The notes below the pieces were generated by a model. That model did no database searches. It saw only the letters and a list, made by a program, of their open reading frames with translations, and was not told the DNA's origin. A stretch of DNA of 61,787 nt from Bacilli bacterium (GTDB taxonomy: Bacteria; Bacillota_I; Bacilli_A; ML615J-28; CAG-313). The stretch lies in contig JAFTPH010000065.1 in NCBI GenBank assembly GCA_017463365.1, positions 1-61,787 on the forward strand, given 5' to 3'. This document shows positions 44,410 through 53,048 of the stretch, piece after piece (positions within the stretch are counted from its first letter, which is position 1; the number at the start of each line of letters is the position of its first letter). The position numbers and the translations under genes are program-made.

Positions 44410-45495
44410 TTATATTTCGAAATATAATTGATATTTAGGTTTATATTCATTAAACATATGCCATCCTAAATATCCTTCTTTTTGAAGTCGACCTATTAAC
44501 ATAAATATTGGAATACTTTGACTTTCAGCAAAATTATTTAACTTACTCAAAGAAAAATCATTTTCATTAATAAATTTTTCATATTCATCTTTATTTATTA
44601 ATTGATTATTAGCAAAATTATTTGCGAAAATTTCGTCTTCATCATTTATTTTATCTTTTTCTAAACTAATAGTTAAATGACGTTTTTTATTCCTAAAAGC
44701 ATGACCAATTTCATGATAAATATTAAACCATATCTTATCAGCGTCTTTACCATGATCATTAATTGCTATCATTATTGTATTATCACTAGATATCCATTTA
44801 GTTACAGCACTTACATTAGATCCTTTTAAATAAGGAAGAAACATTAGTTTTATACCCGCCTCACTTAAGTATTCCTTTAATAAAGGCGTAAATTCTTCGG
44901 GTGTTTTGGACATTAAACTTTTAATTTTAGGCAGATTTTCTAATAATTTTTGTTCACTATATGGTTTACACTCTATTTCTTTAGAAACATACATTGCTAG
45001 TGAAATCCAGGCATTTCTAAGAATTAATTGTTTTTCATCTATATCTTTTAAAACACTAGTTCTACAAAAAGCAAATAAATCATTTGACTTTAAACAACTA
45101 AGTGAATTTACCATAAATAATTTTTTAACTTTATTAATAACTTCTTTTTTATTTTCTTTATTTAAATCTATTTTTAAAATACTACTCAAATATTGTTTAT
45201 CAAAATAAGATAAAATTTTTAATTCTTCTTCCATTTGTTTTACAAGCTCAATATTTCTTAAATATTCATTATATGCTGTTTGTAAATTTAACCATACATT
45301 AACACTAGTACCAAAAAAATCTGAAAGTTTTGATGCTATATCAAAAGTAATACTAGCTTCACCACTTATAATTTTAGAAATTGTTTTCCCCGTTGTACCA
45401 ATCCTTATAGCAAATTCATTTTGAGTCATACCCAATTCATTTATTGCATCTTTAATATATTCTCCTGGATGAGAAACGTAATTAGTTTTACTCAT
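44410..45495 (-). CDS. higA: HigA-type antitoxin fused to ImmA/IrrE metallopeptidase
   Basis: 361 residues. The first 90 residues form a HigA-like XRE domain (HPGEYIKDAINELGMTQNEFAIRIGTTGKTISKII). The C-terminal part holds the zinc motif HEIGHAFRNKKRH of ImmA/IrrE peptidases. The start is ATG 45495, eight bases inside the end of higB (ATGAGTAA); an upstream GTG codon sits too close to GGAGG. It probably represses the operon through the 21-bp palindrome at 45864-45884 and neutralises HigB. The peptidase could cleave the antitoxin or another regulator; that is inference. Confidence 0.9.
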   Translation of the reverse strand: MSKTNYVSHPGEYIKDAINELGMTQNEFAIRIGTTGKTISKIISGEASITFDIASKLSDFFGTSVNVWLNLQTAYNEYLRNIELVKQMEEELKILSYFDKQYLSSILKIDLNKENKKEVINKVKKLFMVNSLSCLKSNDLFAFCRTSVLKDIDEKQLILRNAWISLAMYVSKEIECKPYSEQKLLENLPKIKSLMSKTPEEFTPLLKEYLSEAGIKLMFLPYLKGSNVSAVTKWISSDNTIMIAINDHGKDADKIWFNIYHEIGHAFRNKKRHLTISLEKDKINDEDEIFANNFANNQLINKDEYEKFINENDFSLSKLNNFAESQSIPIFMLIGRLQKEGYLGWHMFNEYKPKYQLYFEI

Positions 45496-45841
45496 AATGT
45501 TCACTTACCTCCATTATTTTTATTACAATACATTTTATAAACATCAAATTTTCATTATCCATACTTTTCATAATATTATTATCTTCATCTAATGGATATA
45601 ATATTAACCGATATTTAGAAGGTTTAAATATAACAATAGAATATTGATATTTTCTATCTCCTTTTAATTGATGCAACCGATATTGTGGCAATCTTGAAAC
45701 ATCTAATAAATTCTCTGCTTCTTCAAGATAGTTTATTAAATCGATTAATTTTCTTCCTACATCAGAACCATATTTTTTAACAGCAATTTTTATATCAGCA
45801 CATTCTTTTTCTAATTTTTTAGTCTGGAATATAATTTTCAT
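45488..45841 (-). CDS. higB: HigB-type RelE-superfamily toxin
   Basis: 117 residues. The HigB/RelE pattern is seen in SRLPQYRLHQLKGDRKYQYS followed by KYRLILYPLD. It would cleave mRNA at the ribosome when not bound by HigA. The start at 45841 is chosen for AAGGAGAATTGTT right before it; the longer frame starting at 45916 would cover the promoter and operator. It comes before its antitoxin, as in HigBA systems. Confidence 0.88.
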   Translation of the reverse strand: MKIIFQTKKLEKECADIKIAVKKYGSDVGRKLIDLINYLEEAENLLDVSRLPQYRLHQLKGDRKYQYSIVIFKPSKYRLILYPLDEDNNIMKSMDNENLMFIKCIVIKIMEVSEHYE

Positions 45842-45863
45842 AACAATTCTCCTTCCTATTTTC

Positions 45864-45892
45864 ATTTTACCATAATGGTAAAATAAATGCAA
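45864..45892 (-). promoter_or_regulatory. higBA promoter with operator in the spacer
   Basis: -35 TTGCAT (45887-45892), 17 bases, -10 TAAAAT (45864-45869). A 21-bp palindrome ATTTTACCAT-A-ATGGTAAAAT (45864-45884) covers the -10 and most of the spacer, so a bound repressor would block RNA polymerase. Confidence 0.8.
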
Positions 45893-45925
45893 GAGAAGTA
45901 TAAAATTATATTCCAAAATAAAAAG

Positions 45926-46163
45926 GGTGATTTTTGATTATCGTGTGAACGAGACTGCGCCCCACTTTTCTACCATAGTGTCTAAATTTTAGACCTCACC
46001 TTACCCCCATACTGCTGCTTTTATGCGATTTTTGGACACTATTTTAACACAAAATGATTTTTTGTTAAATTCCACTATGACCATTTGTCCAATTCCATAT
46101 TCACAAGTGTAAACTAGACATTAAAAAAGTGTCCAATTCACCTTGAATTTTTGGACACTTGGT
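45926..46163. repeat. Intergenic repeat unit C (DUF1016-associated)
   Basis: It shares TGATTTTTGATTATC, the GC-rich CGAGACTGCGCCCC, CTTTTATGCGATTTTT and the stretch TTTGGACACTATTTTAACAC (to about 46097) with units A (47250-47667) and B (48687-49090). It ends in the terminator hairpin of the first DUF1016 gene. No gene is seen in it. Confidence 0.7.
46127..46160 (-). terminator. Terminator after DUF1016 gene 1
   Basis: Stem AAGTGTCCAA/TTGGACACTT with an AT-rich loop, followed on the minus strand by TTTTTAATG. The same hairpin is at 47632-47665. Confidence 0.75.
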
Positions 46164-46188
46164 TTATATGTTTGTTAACTTTATATAA

Positions 46189-47211
46189 TTAATCTTTTTT
46201 ATCAAAATTTTCTATTACTTTTCTTACTTCATTTTGTAATACTTCTATGTCAGGCATTACAGTTGTATATTTAGCAGCATAAATGTTATTTTGTAGTCCT
46301 TGAATTGATAGTTCTGCGATTGATTGTTCTTTATCAGCACATAATATTATTCCAATTGGATCTTGGTCTAGTTCATCATTAATTTCATTTTTATAATAAT
46401 TAATATACATATTCATTTGACCAAAATTTTCTGGCTTTAACTTATTGATTTTTAGATCTATCAGTACATAAGCCCTTAGAATTTTATTATAGAATACCAT
46501 ATCCACATAATAATTCATTCCACCAATACTAATTCTTTGTTGAGAGCCAACAAATATAAAACCTCTGCCTAGTTCTAGTAAGAAATCCTAAATATGTTCA
46601 ATTAATGCTTTTTCTAAATCTGATTCTAGCATTGGTTTTTCTTCTGGTAAACATACAAACTCTACAACCATTGGATCTTTTATAAAACTATCAGGTGTAT
46701 TATATGTAATTCCTTTTTGAGCAAGTTCTAATACGATTTCTTTATTAACTTCTCCTTTTGATAATAATAATCTTTGATATAACGCAGAATCTATTTGTCT
46801 TTCTAATGCTCTTACACTCCAATTAGAGTTTTCACATTCATGTTCATAAAATGCTCTTTCATTTTTATCTGAAATTGCTAATAATAACAAATAATGAGAC
46901 CAACTTAATTTTCCAGACAGTGTCTGGAATTTTGGATATTCAATAAAAAACTTTCTCATACTAAATAAATTAGACTTAGAAAATCCTCTTCCAAATTCAT
47001 TTGTTAATTCTTTTGAAATTTCTTTTAAAAGCCTAGAACCATATTCAGCTTTTAAATTACCATTTTGTTCTTCTTCTACAATTCTTTTACCTATGTTCCA
47101 ATATGTTTGAAGCATTATTGTATTAACATTAGTAATAACAATTTTTCTAGCTTGTTCAATTATATTTTTTAAATCTGAATATAGTTCAACATTAACAATT
47201 TCATTTTTCAT
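46189..47211 (-). pseudogene. DUF1016 (YhcG-like) PD-(D/E)XK nuclease 1 with in-frame amber stop
   Basis: A single frame of 340 codons interrupted by TAG at 46588-46590, where copy 2 has a Glu codon (RHIEKFLLELG). The N-terminal 207 residues (QTLSGKLSWSHYLLLLAI) and the C-terminal part (YYVDMVFYNKILRAYVLIDLK) both read normally. The nuclease motif is changed as well: DLK instead of ELK. The gene has a good promoter (TTGTAA-17-TATAAT) and the ribosome site AGGAG. DUF1016 proteins are associated with restriction loci. This copy is probably inactive. Confidence 0.85.
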
Positions 47212-47230
47212 AGTATCAACTCCTATTGTT

Positions 47231-47259
47231 ATTATACACTTTTTTAATGTTTTTTACAA
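47231..47259 (-). promoter_or_regulatory. Promoter of DUF1016 gene 1
   Basis: -35 TTGTAA (47254-47259), 17 bases, -10 TATAAT (47231-47236). Copy 2 has the same -35 sequence but no -10. Confidence 0.65.
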
Positions 47260-47667
47260 CAAAGATAACATTAATTTTTGTATAAGAAATAGTGCAAAAA
47301 TGTCCAATTTTAGTCAAAATTTTGGACGGTGATTTTTGATTATCATGAACACGAGGCTGGCGCCTCGCTGGATTGTGGCAATGTTGTCCATTTTTTATAC
47401 CCCCTATGCTACTGATCCACTATCCTATGCACCCTCACTACCATCAATCGATACTACTTTTAAAGAAAAAAGTTTATAGGCAACCAGAAATAGGTTACTT
47501 ATAAGCTGTTTTGCTATACCAGGTTCAGATGCATTTTTGGACACTATTTTAACACAAAATGATTTTATGTTAAATTCCACTATGACCAAGTGTCCAATTC
47601 ACTTGTCACAAGTGTCAACTTAATATGAAAAAAGTGTCCAATTCATATTGAATTTTTGGACACTTGG
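47250..47667. repeat. Intergenic repeat unit A
   Basis: The 460-base gap 47212-47671 is filled by this unit. It has a 74-base block identical to 48687-48760, a hairpin CGAGGC-TGGC-GCCTCG (47352-47367), the block TTATAGGCAACCAGAAATAG (47473-47545 region, near-identical to 49011-49082), and the segment 47538-47603 shared with unit C. It contains no gene. Confidence 0.8.
47632..47665 (-). terminator. Terminator after DUF1016 gene 2
   Basis: Stem AAGTGTCCAA/TTGGACACTT, followed on the minus strand by TTTTTCATATT. Confidence 0.75.
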
Positions 47668-47671
47668 TTTG

Positions 47672-48685
47672 TTAATCTTTATTGTTTTTGTTAATAACTT
47701 TTTCTACTTCTTTTATTAACTCCTCCTTATTAGGTAAATATAATACATATTTTGATGCAAATATATTATTTGATAATCCTCCTAAAGCATATTCTAAATT
47801 AATATTCCCTTTATCGGTACACAAAATAATACCAATCGGTGGATTATCCCCCTCATCATTAATTTCCGTTTTATAATAATTTAAATACATATTTAATTGT
47901 CCGACTGCTTCAGGCATTAATTTAGTTGTTTTTAATTCTATTAAAACATAGGATTTTAAAATTTTATTATAAAATACCATATCAACATAATAATGATGGT
48001 TATTAAATGTCACCCTTTGTTGTGTTCCTACAAACATAAATCCTTTACCTAACTCTAGTAAAAACTTTTCAATGTGTCTAACAAGAGATTCTTCTAATTC
48101 ATTTTCAATAATAGGTTTATCTTCAGGAAGATCTAGAAATTCAAATACATATGGATCTTTAACAATATCTTTCGGATTTGCTATTTCATTGCCTTTTAAT
48201 GCTAACTCTAGTACTCTTTCTTTATTATTTTCTCCATTTGATAATAATAATCTTTCATATAATGAAGAATCAATTTGTCTTTTTAATTCTCTAACACTCC
48301 ATCTAGAATTAATACATTCTTTCTCATAAAAACTTCTTTTATTGACATCAGAAATAATTAATAATTCACAATAATGACTCCATGATAATCGTTCAGACAG
48401 TGTCTGAACAGTGCCATATTCTTTATAAAAATTTATCATATTCCAAATATTAGCTCTTGAAAAACCTTTTCCTAATTTTTTAGTTAACATTTTCGATAGT
48501 TCTGTTATGGACTTATTAGTTTCAGAGCTATCATCACGATAATATTCTACTAACATTTTACCAATTTCCATATATGTTGTAAGTAACGTATAATTTATAG
48601 TTGAAACAACATGTAATCTTGCATCAATAATTAGGTGTTCAATTTTGCTAATAATTTCATCTTTTGAATTAATTAAATTTTTCAT
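47672..48685 (-). CDS. DUF1016 (YhcG-like) PD-(D/E)XK nuclease 2
   Basis: 337 residues. The N-terminal helical DUF1016_N domain includes QTLSERLSWSHYCELLII; the C-terminal nuclease domain shows HHYYVDMVFYNKIL, VLIELK and GIILCTDK, with the D...ELK triad intact. It is intact, unlike copy 1. ATG 48685 aligns with the start of copy 1 but lacks its ribosome site and -10, because the repeat block is fused directly to the ATG. A GTG-started longer frame (to 48766) runs through the repeat. Expression is doubtful. Confidence 0.85.
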   Translation of the reverse strand: MKNLINSKDEIISKIEHLIIDARLHVVSTINYTLLTTYMEIGKMLVEYYRDDSSETNKSITELSKMLTKKLGKGFSRANIWNMINFYKEYGTVQTLSERLSWSHYCELLIISDVNKRSFYEKECINSRWSVRELKRQIDSSLYERLLLSNGENNKERVLELALKGNEIANPKDIVKDPYVFEFLDLPEDKPIIENELEESLVRHIEKFLLELGKGFMFVGTQQRVTFNNHHYYVDMVFYNKILKSYVLIELKTTKLMPEAVGQLNMYLNYYKTEINDEGDNPPIGIILCTDKGNINLEYALGGLSNNIFASKYVLYLPNKEELIKEVEKVINKNNKD

Positions 48686-48686
48686 A

Positions 48687-49090
48687 TTTTTTACAACAAA
48701 GATAACATTAATTTTTGTATAAGAAATAGTGCAAAAATGTCCAATTTTAGTCAAAATTTTAGGCACTGATTATTTTGATTTTTGATTGTTTTGATTGTCC
48801 CTCACACGAGACTGGCGCCCCGCTTTGTGTCCAATAATATCCAAATATTCGACCTCCCCCTGCCTTTTGATATCCCAAAAAATATAGTGGCATTGGCGCC
48901 CCCGCTGCTACGTGTCCAATTTTCTAATTTTTAATACCCCCTATGCTACAGATCCATCATCCTTGTGTGCTTTTGTAGCAGCTTTTATGCGATTTTTGTA
49001 CAAAAAAAGCTTATAGGCAACCAGAAATAGGTTACTTATAAGCTATTTTGCAATTATAGGTTCAGATGCATTTTTGGACACTTGGTTTGT
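48687..49090. repeat. Intergenic repeat unit B
   Basis: The 493-base gap 48686-49178 is mostly this unit: the 74-base block shared with unit A, the GC-rich CGAGACTGGCGCCCCGC, and the conserved AGCTTATAGG.../TTATAAGCT hairpin (49008-49044). It ends in TTTTGGACACTTGG like the terminators of the DUF1016 genes. The rest of the gap, 49091-49178, holds the orphan start described next. Confidence 0.8.
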
Positions 49091-49097
49091 TAGTTTG

Positions 49098-49187
49098 TTA
49101 ACTTTTATTTACTTCTTTGATATAATAAGTATATCATAAGGTGGAATAAAAGTAAAGGAGAATGATGTAATGTTAACATTAAGACAG
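49098..49187 (+). other. Orphan plus-strand promoter, ribosome site and 6-codon start
   Basis: TTAACT, 17 bases, TATAAT (49121-49126), then AAAGGAG, and ATG TTA ACA TTA AGA CAG followed by TAA at 49185-49187, running into the 3' end of the opposite-strand gene. It looks like the 5' end of a gene cut off at a rearrangement junction, or a leader peptide. Confidence 0.35.
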
Positions 49188-50438
49188 TAATTTTGGTAAA
49201 CCTATATTTACAACTTTATAATTATATTCTAGTATGTGTTTATCATCATCTAAAATAACAAGTCGACTTTCATTCACTTTAAGTATGCATTCATATTGAT
49301 AAAAATTGCCTAACACATCCTTTAAAACTAATGATACTTTTGGAGTATCTAGTTCACTTACATAAACTGTATTGTGAGTTGTGATTATTTTTACTGTAAT
49401 ATTTCTTTCAATAAATGGTTGTGTATCAAATACAAACATCTTATCATTAAGCATATATCCATATGGAATGCAATCAGAATTTTGTGAATTTTTTATTATA
49501 AAGTCATCAATTAAAAATAAACATTTTGTTTTTTCAGTTATTTCAGTATAAGCTTTAATTAAAGTATAGTTGAATGATCGACATTCGAATAATGCGGTAT
49601 CATTAGAAATTGTAAGATAAGGTATTTTGTTATTTCTTTCATCTTGTATTCTTTTTTCGTTATTATCTTTAATTGTCCAAGCAACACCTAGTAAAGTTAT
49701 ATATCCACCAAACACCGCTGAAACAATACTAGTAACAATTGTTTGTAATGAAGCATCTTCAATAATAAAAATTAAATAAGTTGTAATTGATAATCCAAAT
49801 AACACATCTTGAACAATAGAAAAAATTCTAAGTTTCTCGCTTTTTATAAACGATTTTGTTGAATTATAAAAAATAATTAAGATTGCTATAATACCAACAA
49901 TATATTGACCAACAATTACATCTTTAACAATAAATATATATAATAAATCTATCAATATATAAAACAACATTGAAACTACCATTTGCATGTTATTCTTTTT
50001 CCTTTGATTATCATCATAATTATTGAAGATATTTCTATATTTGTATATTACATAAATTGAACCTATAAATACAACTACTAATAATACAAAAATCATCCAT
50101 GCAATATCATAAAATTGTAATTCATAGTTATTGATTATAAACATACTACTAAAAAATATCACTAAAGATAATCCTGCTACATTTGAAAAACTATCACCTA
50201 TAAATTTTAATATTCCTATAAAGTTTTTTGGTAATTCAGTATAGTTGGATTTTTGTTCTTTATTTTTCCTAGGCAAGTATACATTTATAAGTAATATGGC
50301 ACTAGATAAATACCATATTATTTGCAAAAGAATATTAAATCTTTCACATGTTAAAAAGGGGATTATAATAAAACCTATTAAAGCACTAATTGATAATATA
50401 ATAAAAACTACGTTCCAAATTTTTTTAATTATTTTCAT
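49179..50438 (-). CDS. Polytopic membrane protein with cytoplasmic beta domain
   Basis: 419 residues. About eight hydrophobic segments occupy residues 1-255, followed by a charged linker TIKDNNEKRIQDERNNKIPY and a beta-rich C-terminal domain of about 140 residues. It is not a recognised family. It lies in the defence island between DUF1016 repeats and the helicase operon, so a defence effector role (membrane disruption) is possible but unsupported by motifs. The ribosome site is AGGAGAG. Confidence 0.65.
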   Translation of the reverse strand: MKIIKKIWNVVFIILSISALIGFIIIPFLTCERFNILLQIIWYLSSAILLINVYLPRKNKEQKSNYTELPKNFIGILKFIGDSFSNVAGLSLVIFFSSMFIINNYELQFYDIAWMIFVLLVVVFIGSIYVIYKYRNIFNNYDDNQRKKNNMQMVVSMLFYILIDLLYIFIVKDVIVGQYIVGIIAILIIFYNSTKSFIKSEKLRIFSIVQDVLFGLSITTYLIFIIEDASLQTIVTSIVSAVFGGYITLLGVAWTIKDNNEKRIQDERNNKIPYLTISNDTALFECRSFNYTLIKAYTEITEKTKCLFLIDDFIIKNSQNSDCIPYGYMLNDKMFVFDTQPFIERNITVKIITTHNTVYVSELDTPKVSLVLKDVLGNFYQYECILKVNESRLVILDDDKHILEYNYKVVNIGLPKLLS

Positions 50439-50500
50439 TTTTCTCTCCTATTATTTTCAATAATATTATAGCATATTTTTAAATAATAATCATCTTTTTG

Positions 50501-50758
50501 TCATAATAAAGTGCTAACTTTCTTAACTGCCTCATAAATACTAATATCATCAATCATATTTGCAAATGAATATAAGAATGCTTGGAGTTTAGTTGCTTCA
50601 AGTTTTGTTATTTTTTCTATTACAATATCATTCCCTTCAAATAAATCAAGGAAAGAAAAGTTATACATTGCAGCTGGTTTATCAGCAAGTAACCTGATAT
50701 ATGGATTCCAGTTAGTATAGCGTAAAACAGGCTTACATGATATTCTATTAATTGTCAT
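50501..50758 (-). CDS. Small hypothetical protein downstream of mazG
   Basis: 85 residues, no recognised domain; starts MTINRISCKPVLRYTNW and ends in a helical EAVKKVSTLL. The ribosome site AAGGAGGAGC is very strong. It is 52 bases from the MazG-like gene and in the same orientation, so it is probably the third gene of the helicase operon. Confidence 0.55.
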   Translation of the reverse strand: MTINRISCKPVLRYTNWNPYIRLLADKPAAMYNFSFLDLFEGNDIVIEKITKLEATKLQAFLYSFANMIDDISIYEAVKKVSTLL

Positions 50759-50810
50759 TATATAAGCTCCTCCTTCATAATATATTTAAAAATAAAAAGA
50801 GTAGCCTCCA

Positions 50811-51140
50811 CTACCCTAATTTATCATACTTAGTCGATACACCCTTTGCTTTATCTACTGGATACTTAAGCTCTGTTTTGTCCATCTTCTTATTTATTAC
50901 ATCTACTATATCTACATCTAACACTAATGACATTTGAATACAATAATTCATAACATCAGCTAATTCTTCCAATACTGCTTGTTTATCATATTCTGCATCA
51001 TTCCATTGGAAACATTCCAATAATTCACTAGCTTCTATAGATATAGACTTTGCTAAATTAGATGGTGTATGAAACTGATCCCAATCACGGTCTTTATTAA
51101 ATTTATCGATTCGTTGTTTTAATTCTTCTAGTTTTTCCAT
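50811..51140 (-). CDS. MazG-like nucleotide pyrophosphohydrolase
   Basis: 109 residues. The MazG metal motif is visible as ISIEASELLECFQW and AVLEELADVMNYCIQ (ExxE, then ExxD). It hydrolyses NTPs or dNTPs. It lies 11 bases after the helicase/nuclease gene and probably acts with it, for example by adjusting nucleotide pools in defence; this is inference. Confidence 0.9.
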   Translation of the reverse strand: MEKLEELKQRIDKFNKDRDWDQFHTPSNLAKSISIEASELLECFQWNDAEYDKQAVLEELADVMNYCIQMSLVLDVDIVDVINKKMDKTELKYPVDKAKGVSTKYDKLG

Positions 51141-51151
51141 AAAATAATCCT

Positions 51152-53014
51152 CTATTTAAGAAATGATTTTAAATATTTATTTAACTCTTCATCTTCACAA
51201 TAAACATAAGTTCCATAGATTGCTCTTGTTAATAAAACTTTATATGTATTTCTAATCATTTTGGATGCTGTAACAATATCAGCTTTACTGATTCCACTTG
51301 CTTTATCTGTTTTAGCGTTTTTTGTAGGATCAAATATTATTCGACCATTTCTATATATAATATCTTTTCCTATTATTACTCCTGCAAAGTCCATATCAAC
51401 TCCTTGAATAGTATGTATTGAACCTATTCTATCATTTTGTTCTTCATCTAAAATATAAGGTATTTCAGTATCTTTATTCCATTTCATTTTAAATTTTCCA
51501 TCTTCTAAATCGAAATCAAATACTGAATCATCTTTCTTACTTTCCCAATCATGAGTATACCCAGCAAGTAATCTTGATTTTGGATAGTCATTTTGTTTTT
51601 CTTTTATAGCTTCGTACATTTCAGACGGAGAATCAAAAATCCTAAATTCATAATTTTTAGGTTTATAACGTTTTATCATGTTATTATAACCCAAAAAAGA
51701 GTTTATAAAACTTATATAATTTTTCCCACCTGTACATCTAAATTGAGAAGTTAAATGTAATTCTTCTGCTTCAAAAATTTCTGATTTATATTTTTTTGCA
51801 TATTCTCTTATTCTATCAATTGTTAAATAATCATCTTTAGTTACCATTTGATCTTCATCAATAAAGAAGACATTAACACGTGAGGCATAAAAAATTTTAT
51901 CAATCATATCAACATCTTTTTTAACACCATGCCTAAATTTCCAAGTAAATGCTCTATGCGCTTCATCAACTATAATACAATCAAAATCAAACTCGCTGCT
52001 TCTAGAAAATGTAGCCATTTTCTTGAATAAATTATCTATCGCTGACTTTTTATAATCATTGTTAGTTAATATATTAGAAAACAAAGCTCTTGGAGTAAAA
52101 TTTGGAGTACAATAACAAACATTACAAGGAGCAGATCCATCACTAGGATTTAAAAGCTGTCCCATTGCGTTAATTGCAACTACACTTTTACCTGTTCCTG
52201 GACCACCTTTTATTATTATTGTAGCACGTCTATTATGTTCGATTGCCCATAAAGTTTCAGAAACAATCGTTGAAACAGATGTTGCTTGTTCATCATCAAG
52301 TGTAAAGATAGGTTCTCCTTTTAATGCTTTAAACATTAAACTCGCAAAATTTTTAGATGGCCTAATTTTTGCATTATCTATTTCATATAATAATTTGCGA
52401 TTACCTTTATTTACATATTTTTTTACAAATTCATATAATTTTTCGGCATCATCTTTTAAAAATATTGGACTCTTTTCTAAAAATGGAAATAATGTTTTAT
52501 TATCTACAACTGATACATAAATATTATCAAGATTATGTAAAAATGAACAAGAATTAATATTAACATTATTATCTTGAATATATTCATTAAAACCATTCAA
52601 AATATTTTCATATCTATACGCCTGATAAGATGGATGCAAATAATCTCTTGGGCCAGCTCCTCCAAATGCATATACAAAGTTGGGTTTATTAGAGTTTTTT
52701 ACATTACTCCATTGTTTAAGTTCCACTACAACTAAATTATCTTCATCATTAAAATCTTTTCCATATATTAACAAGTCTATTCTATTGCTCGTAACATCTA
52801 ATTTGTATTCTATTGCTACATTAATATCTTTAGACATGTCTTCATGATCTAATGCTCTTGCAACAAATGGCAATGATTCATTCCATGAATCTATTTCTTT
52901 TTGATTATTAATATTAAATCCAGATAAAATTAACCCTTTTTGTATTTCTTCTACAATTTGAGTCTTATTACAATTTTTTATAAATTTGTCGAGTGAACTT
53001 TCATATATTATCAT
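51152..53014 (-). CDS. DUF2075 SF1-type helicase with N-terminal PD-(D/E)XK nuclease
   Basis: 620 residues. The N-terminal nuclease-like motif is RIDLLI with Asp80 and Glu98-Leu-Lys100 (VVVELKQW). Walker A is GGPGTGKS (about 270-277) and Walker B is CIIVDEAH (about 346-353). The motif VI-like VLLTRAIYGTYVY is near the end. The fold resembles Schlafen-like DUF2075 proteins. A TTGTAA-17-TAAAAT promoter (53049-53077) carries a TTTCGAAA in its spacer. The operon also contains a MazG gene and a small protein. Confidence 0.9.
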   Translation of the reverse strand: MIIYESSLDKFIKNCNKTQIVEEIQKGLILSGFNINNQKEIDSWNESLPFVARALDHEDMSKDINVAIEYKLDVTSNRIDLLIYGKDFNDEDNLVVVELKQWSNVKNSNKPNFVYAFGGAGPRDYLHPSYQAYRYENILNGFNEYIQDNNVNINSCSFLHNLDNIYVSVVDNKTLFPFLEKSPIFLKDDAEKLYEFVKKYVNKGNRKLLYEIDNAKIRPSKNFASLMFKALKGEPIFTLDDEQATSVSTIVSETLWAIEHNRRATIIIKGGPGTGKSVVAINAMGQLLNPSDGSAPCNVCYCTPNFTPRALFSNILTNNDYKKSAIDNLFKKMATFSRSSEFDFDCIIVDEAHRAFTWKFRHGVKKDVDMIDKIFYASRVNVFFIDEDQMVTKDDYLTIDRIREYAKKYKSEIFEAEELHLTSQFRCTGGKNYISFINSFLGYNNMIKRYKPKNYEFRIFDSPSEMYEAIKEKQNDYPKSRLLAGYTHDWESKKDDSVFDFDLEDGKFKMKWNKDTEIPYILDEEQNDRIGSIHTIQGVDMDFAGVIIGKDIIYRNGRIIFDPTKNAKTDKASGISKADIVTASKMIRNTYKVLLTRAIYGTYVYCEDEELNKYLKSFLK

Positions 53015-53048
53015 GTTATATTCTCCAATTTATAATTTTGATACAGTT

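Noticed and set aside
45842-45916. N-terminal extension of HigB
   Set aside because: It would cover the promoter and palindromic operator; AAGGAG points to the start at 45841.
45926-49090. Possible CRISPR or integron attC array
   Set aside because: Repeats are long, irregular and only three; no regular spacers, cas genes or integrase are present.
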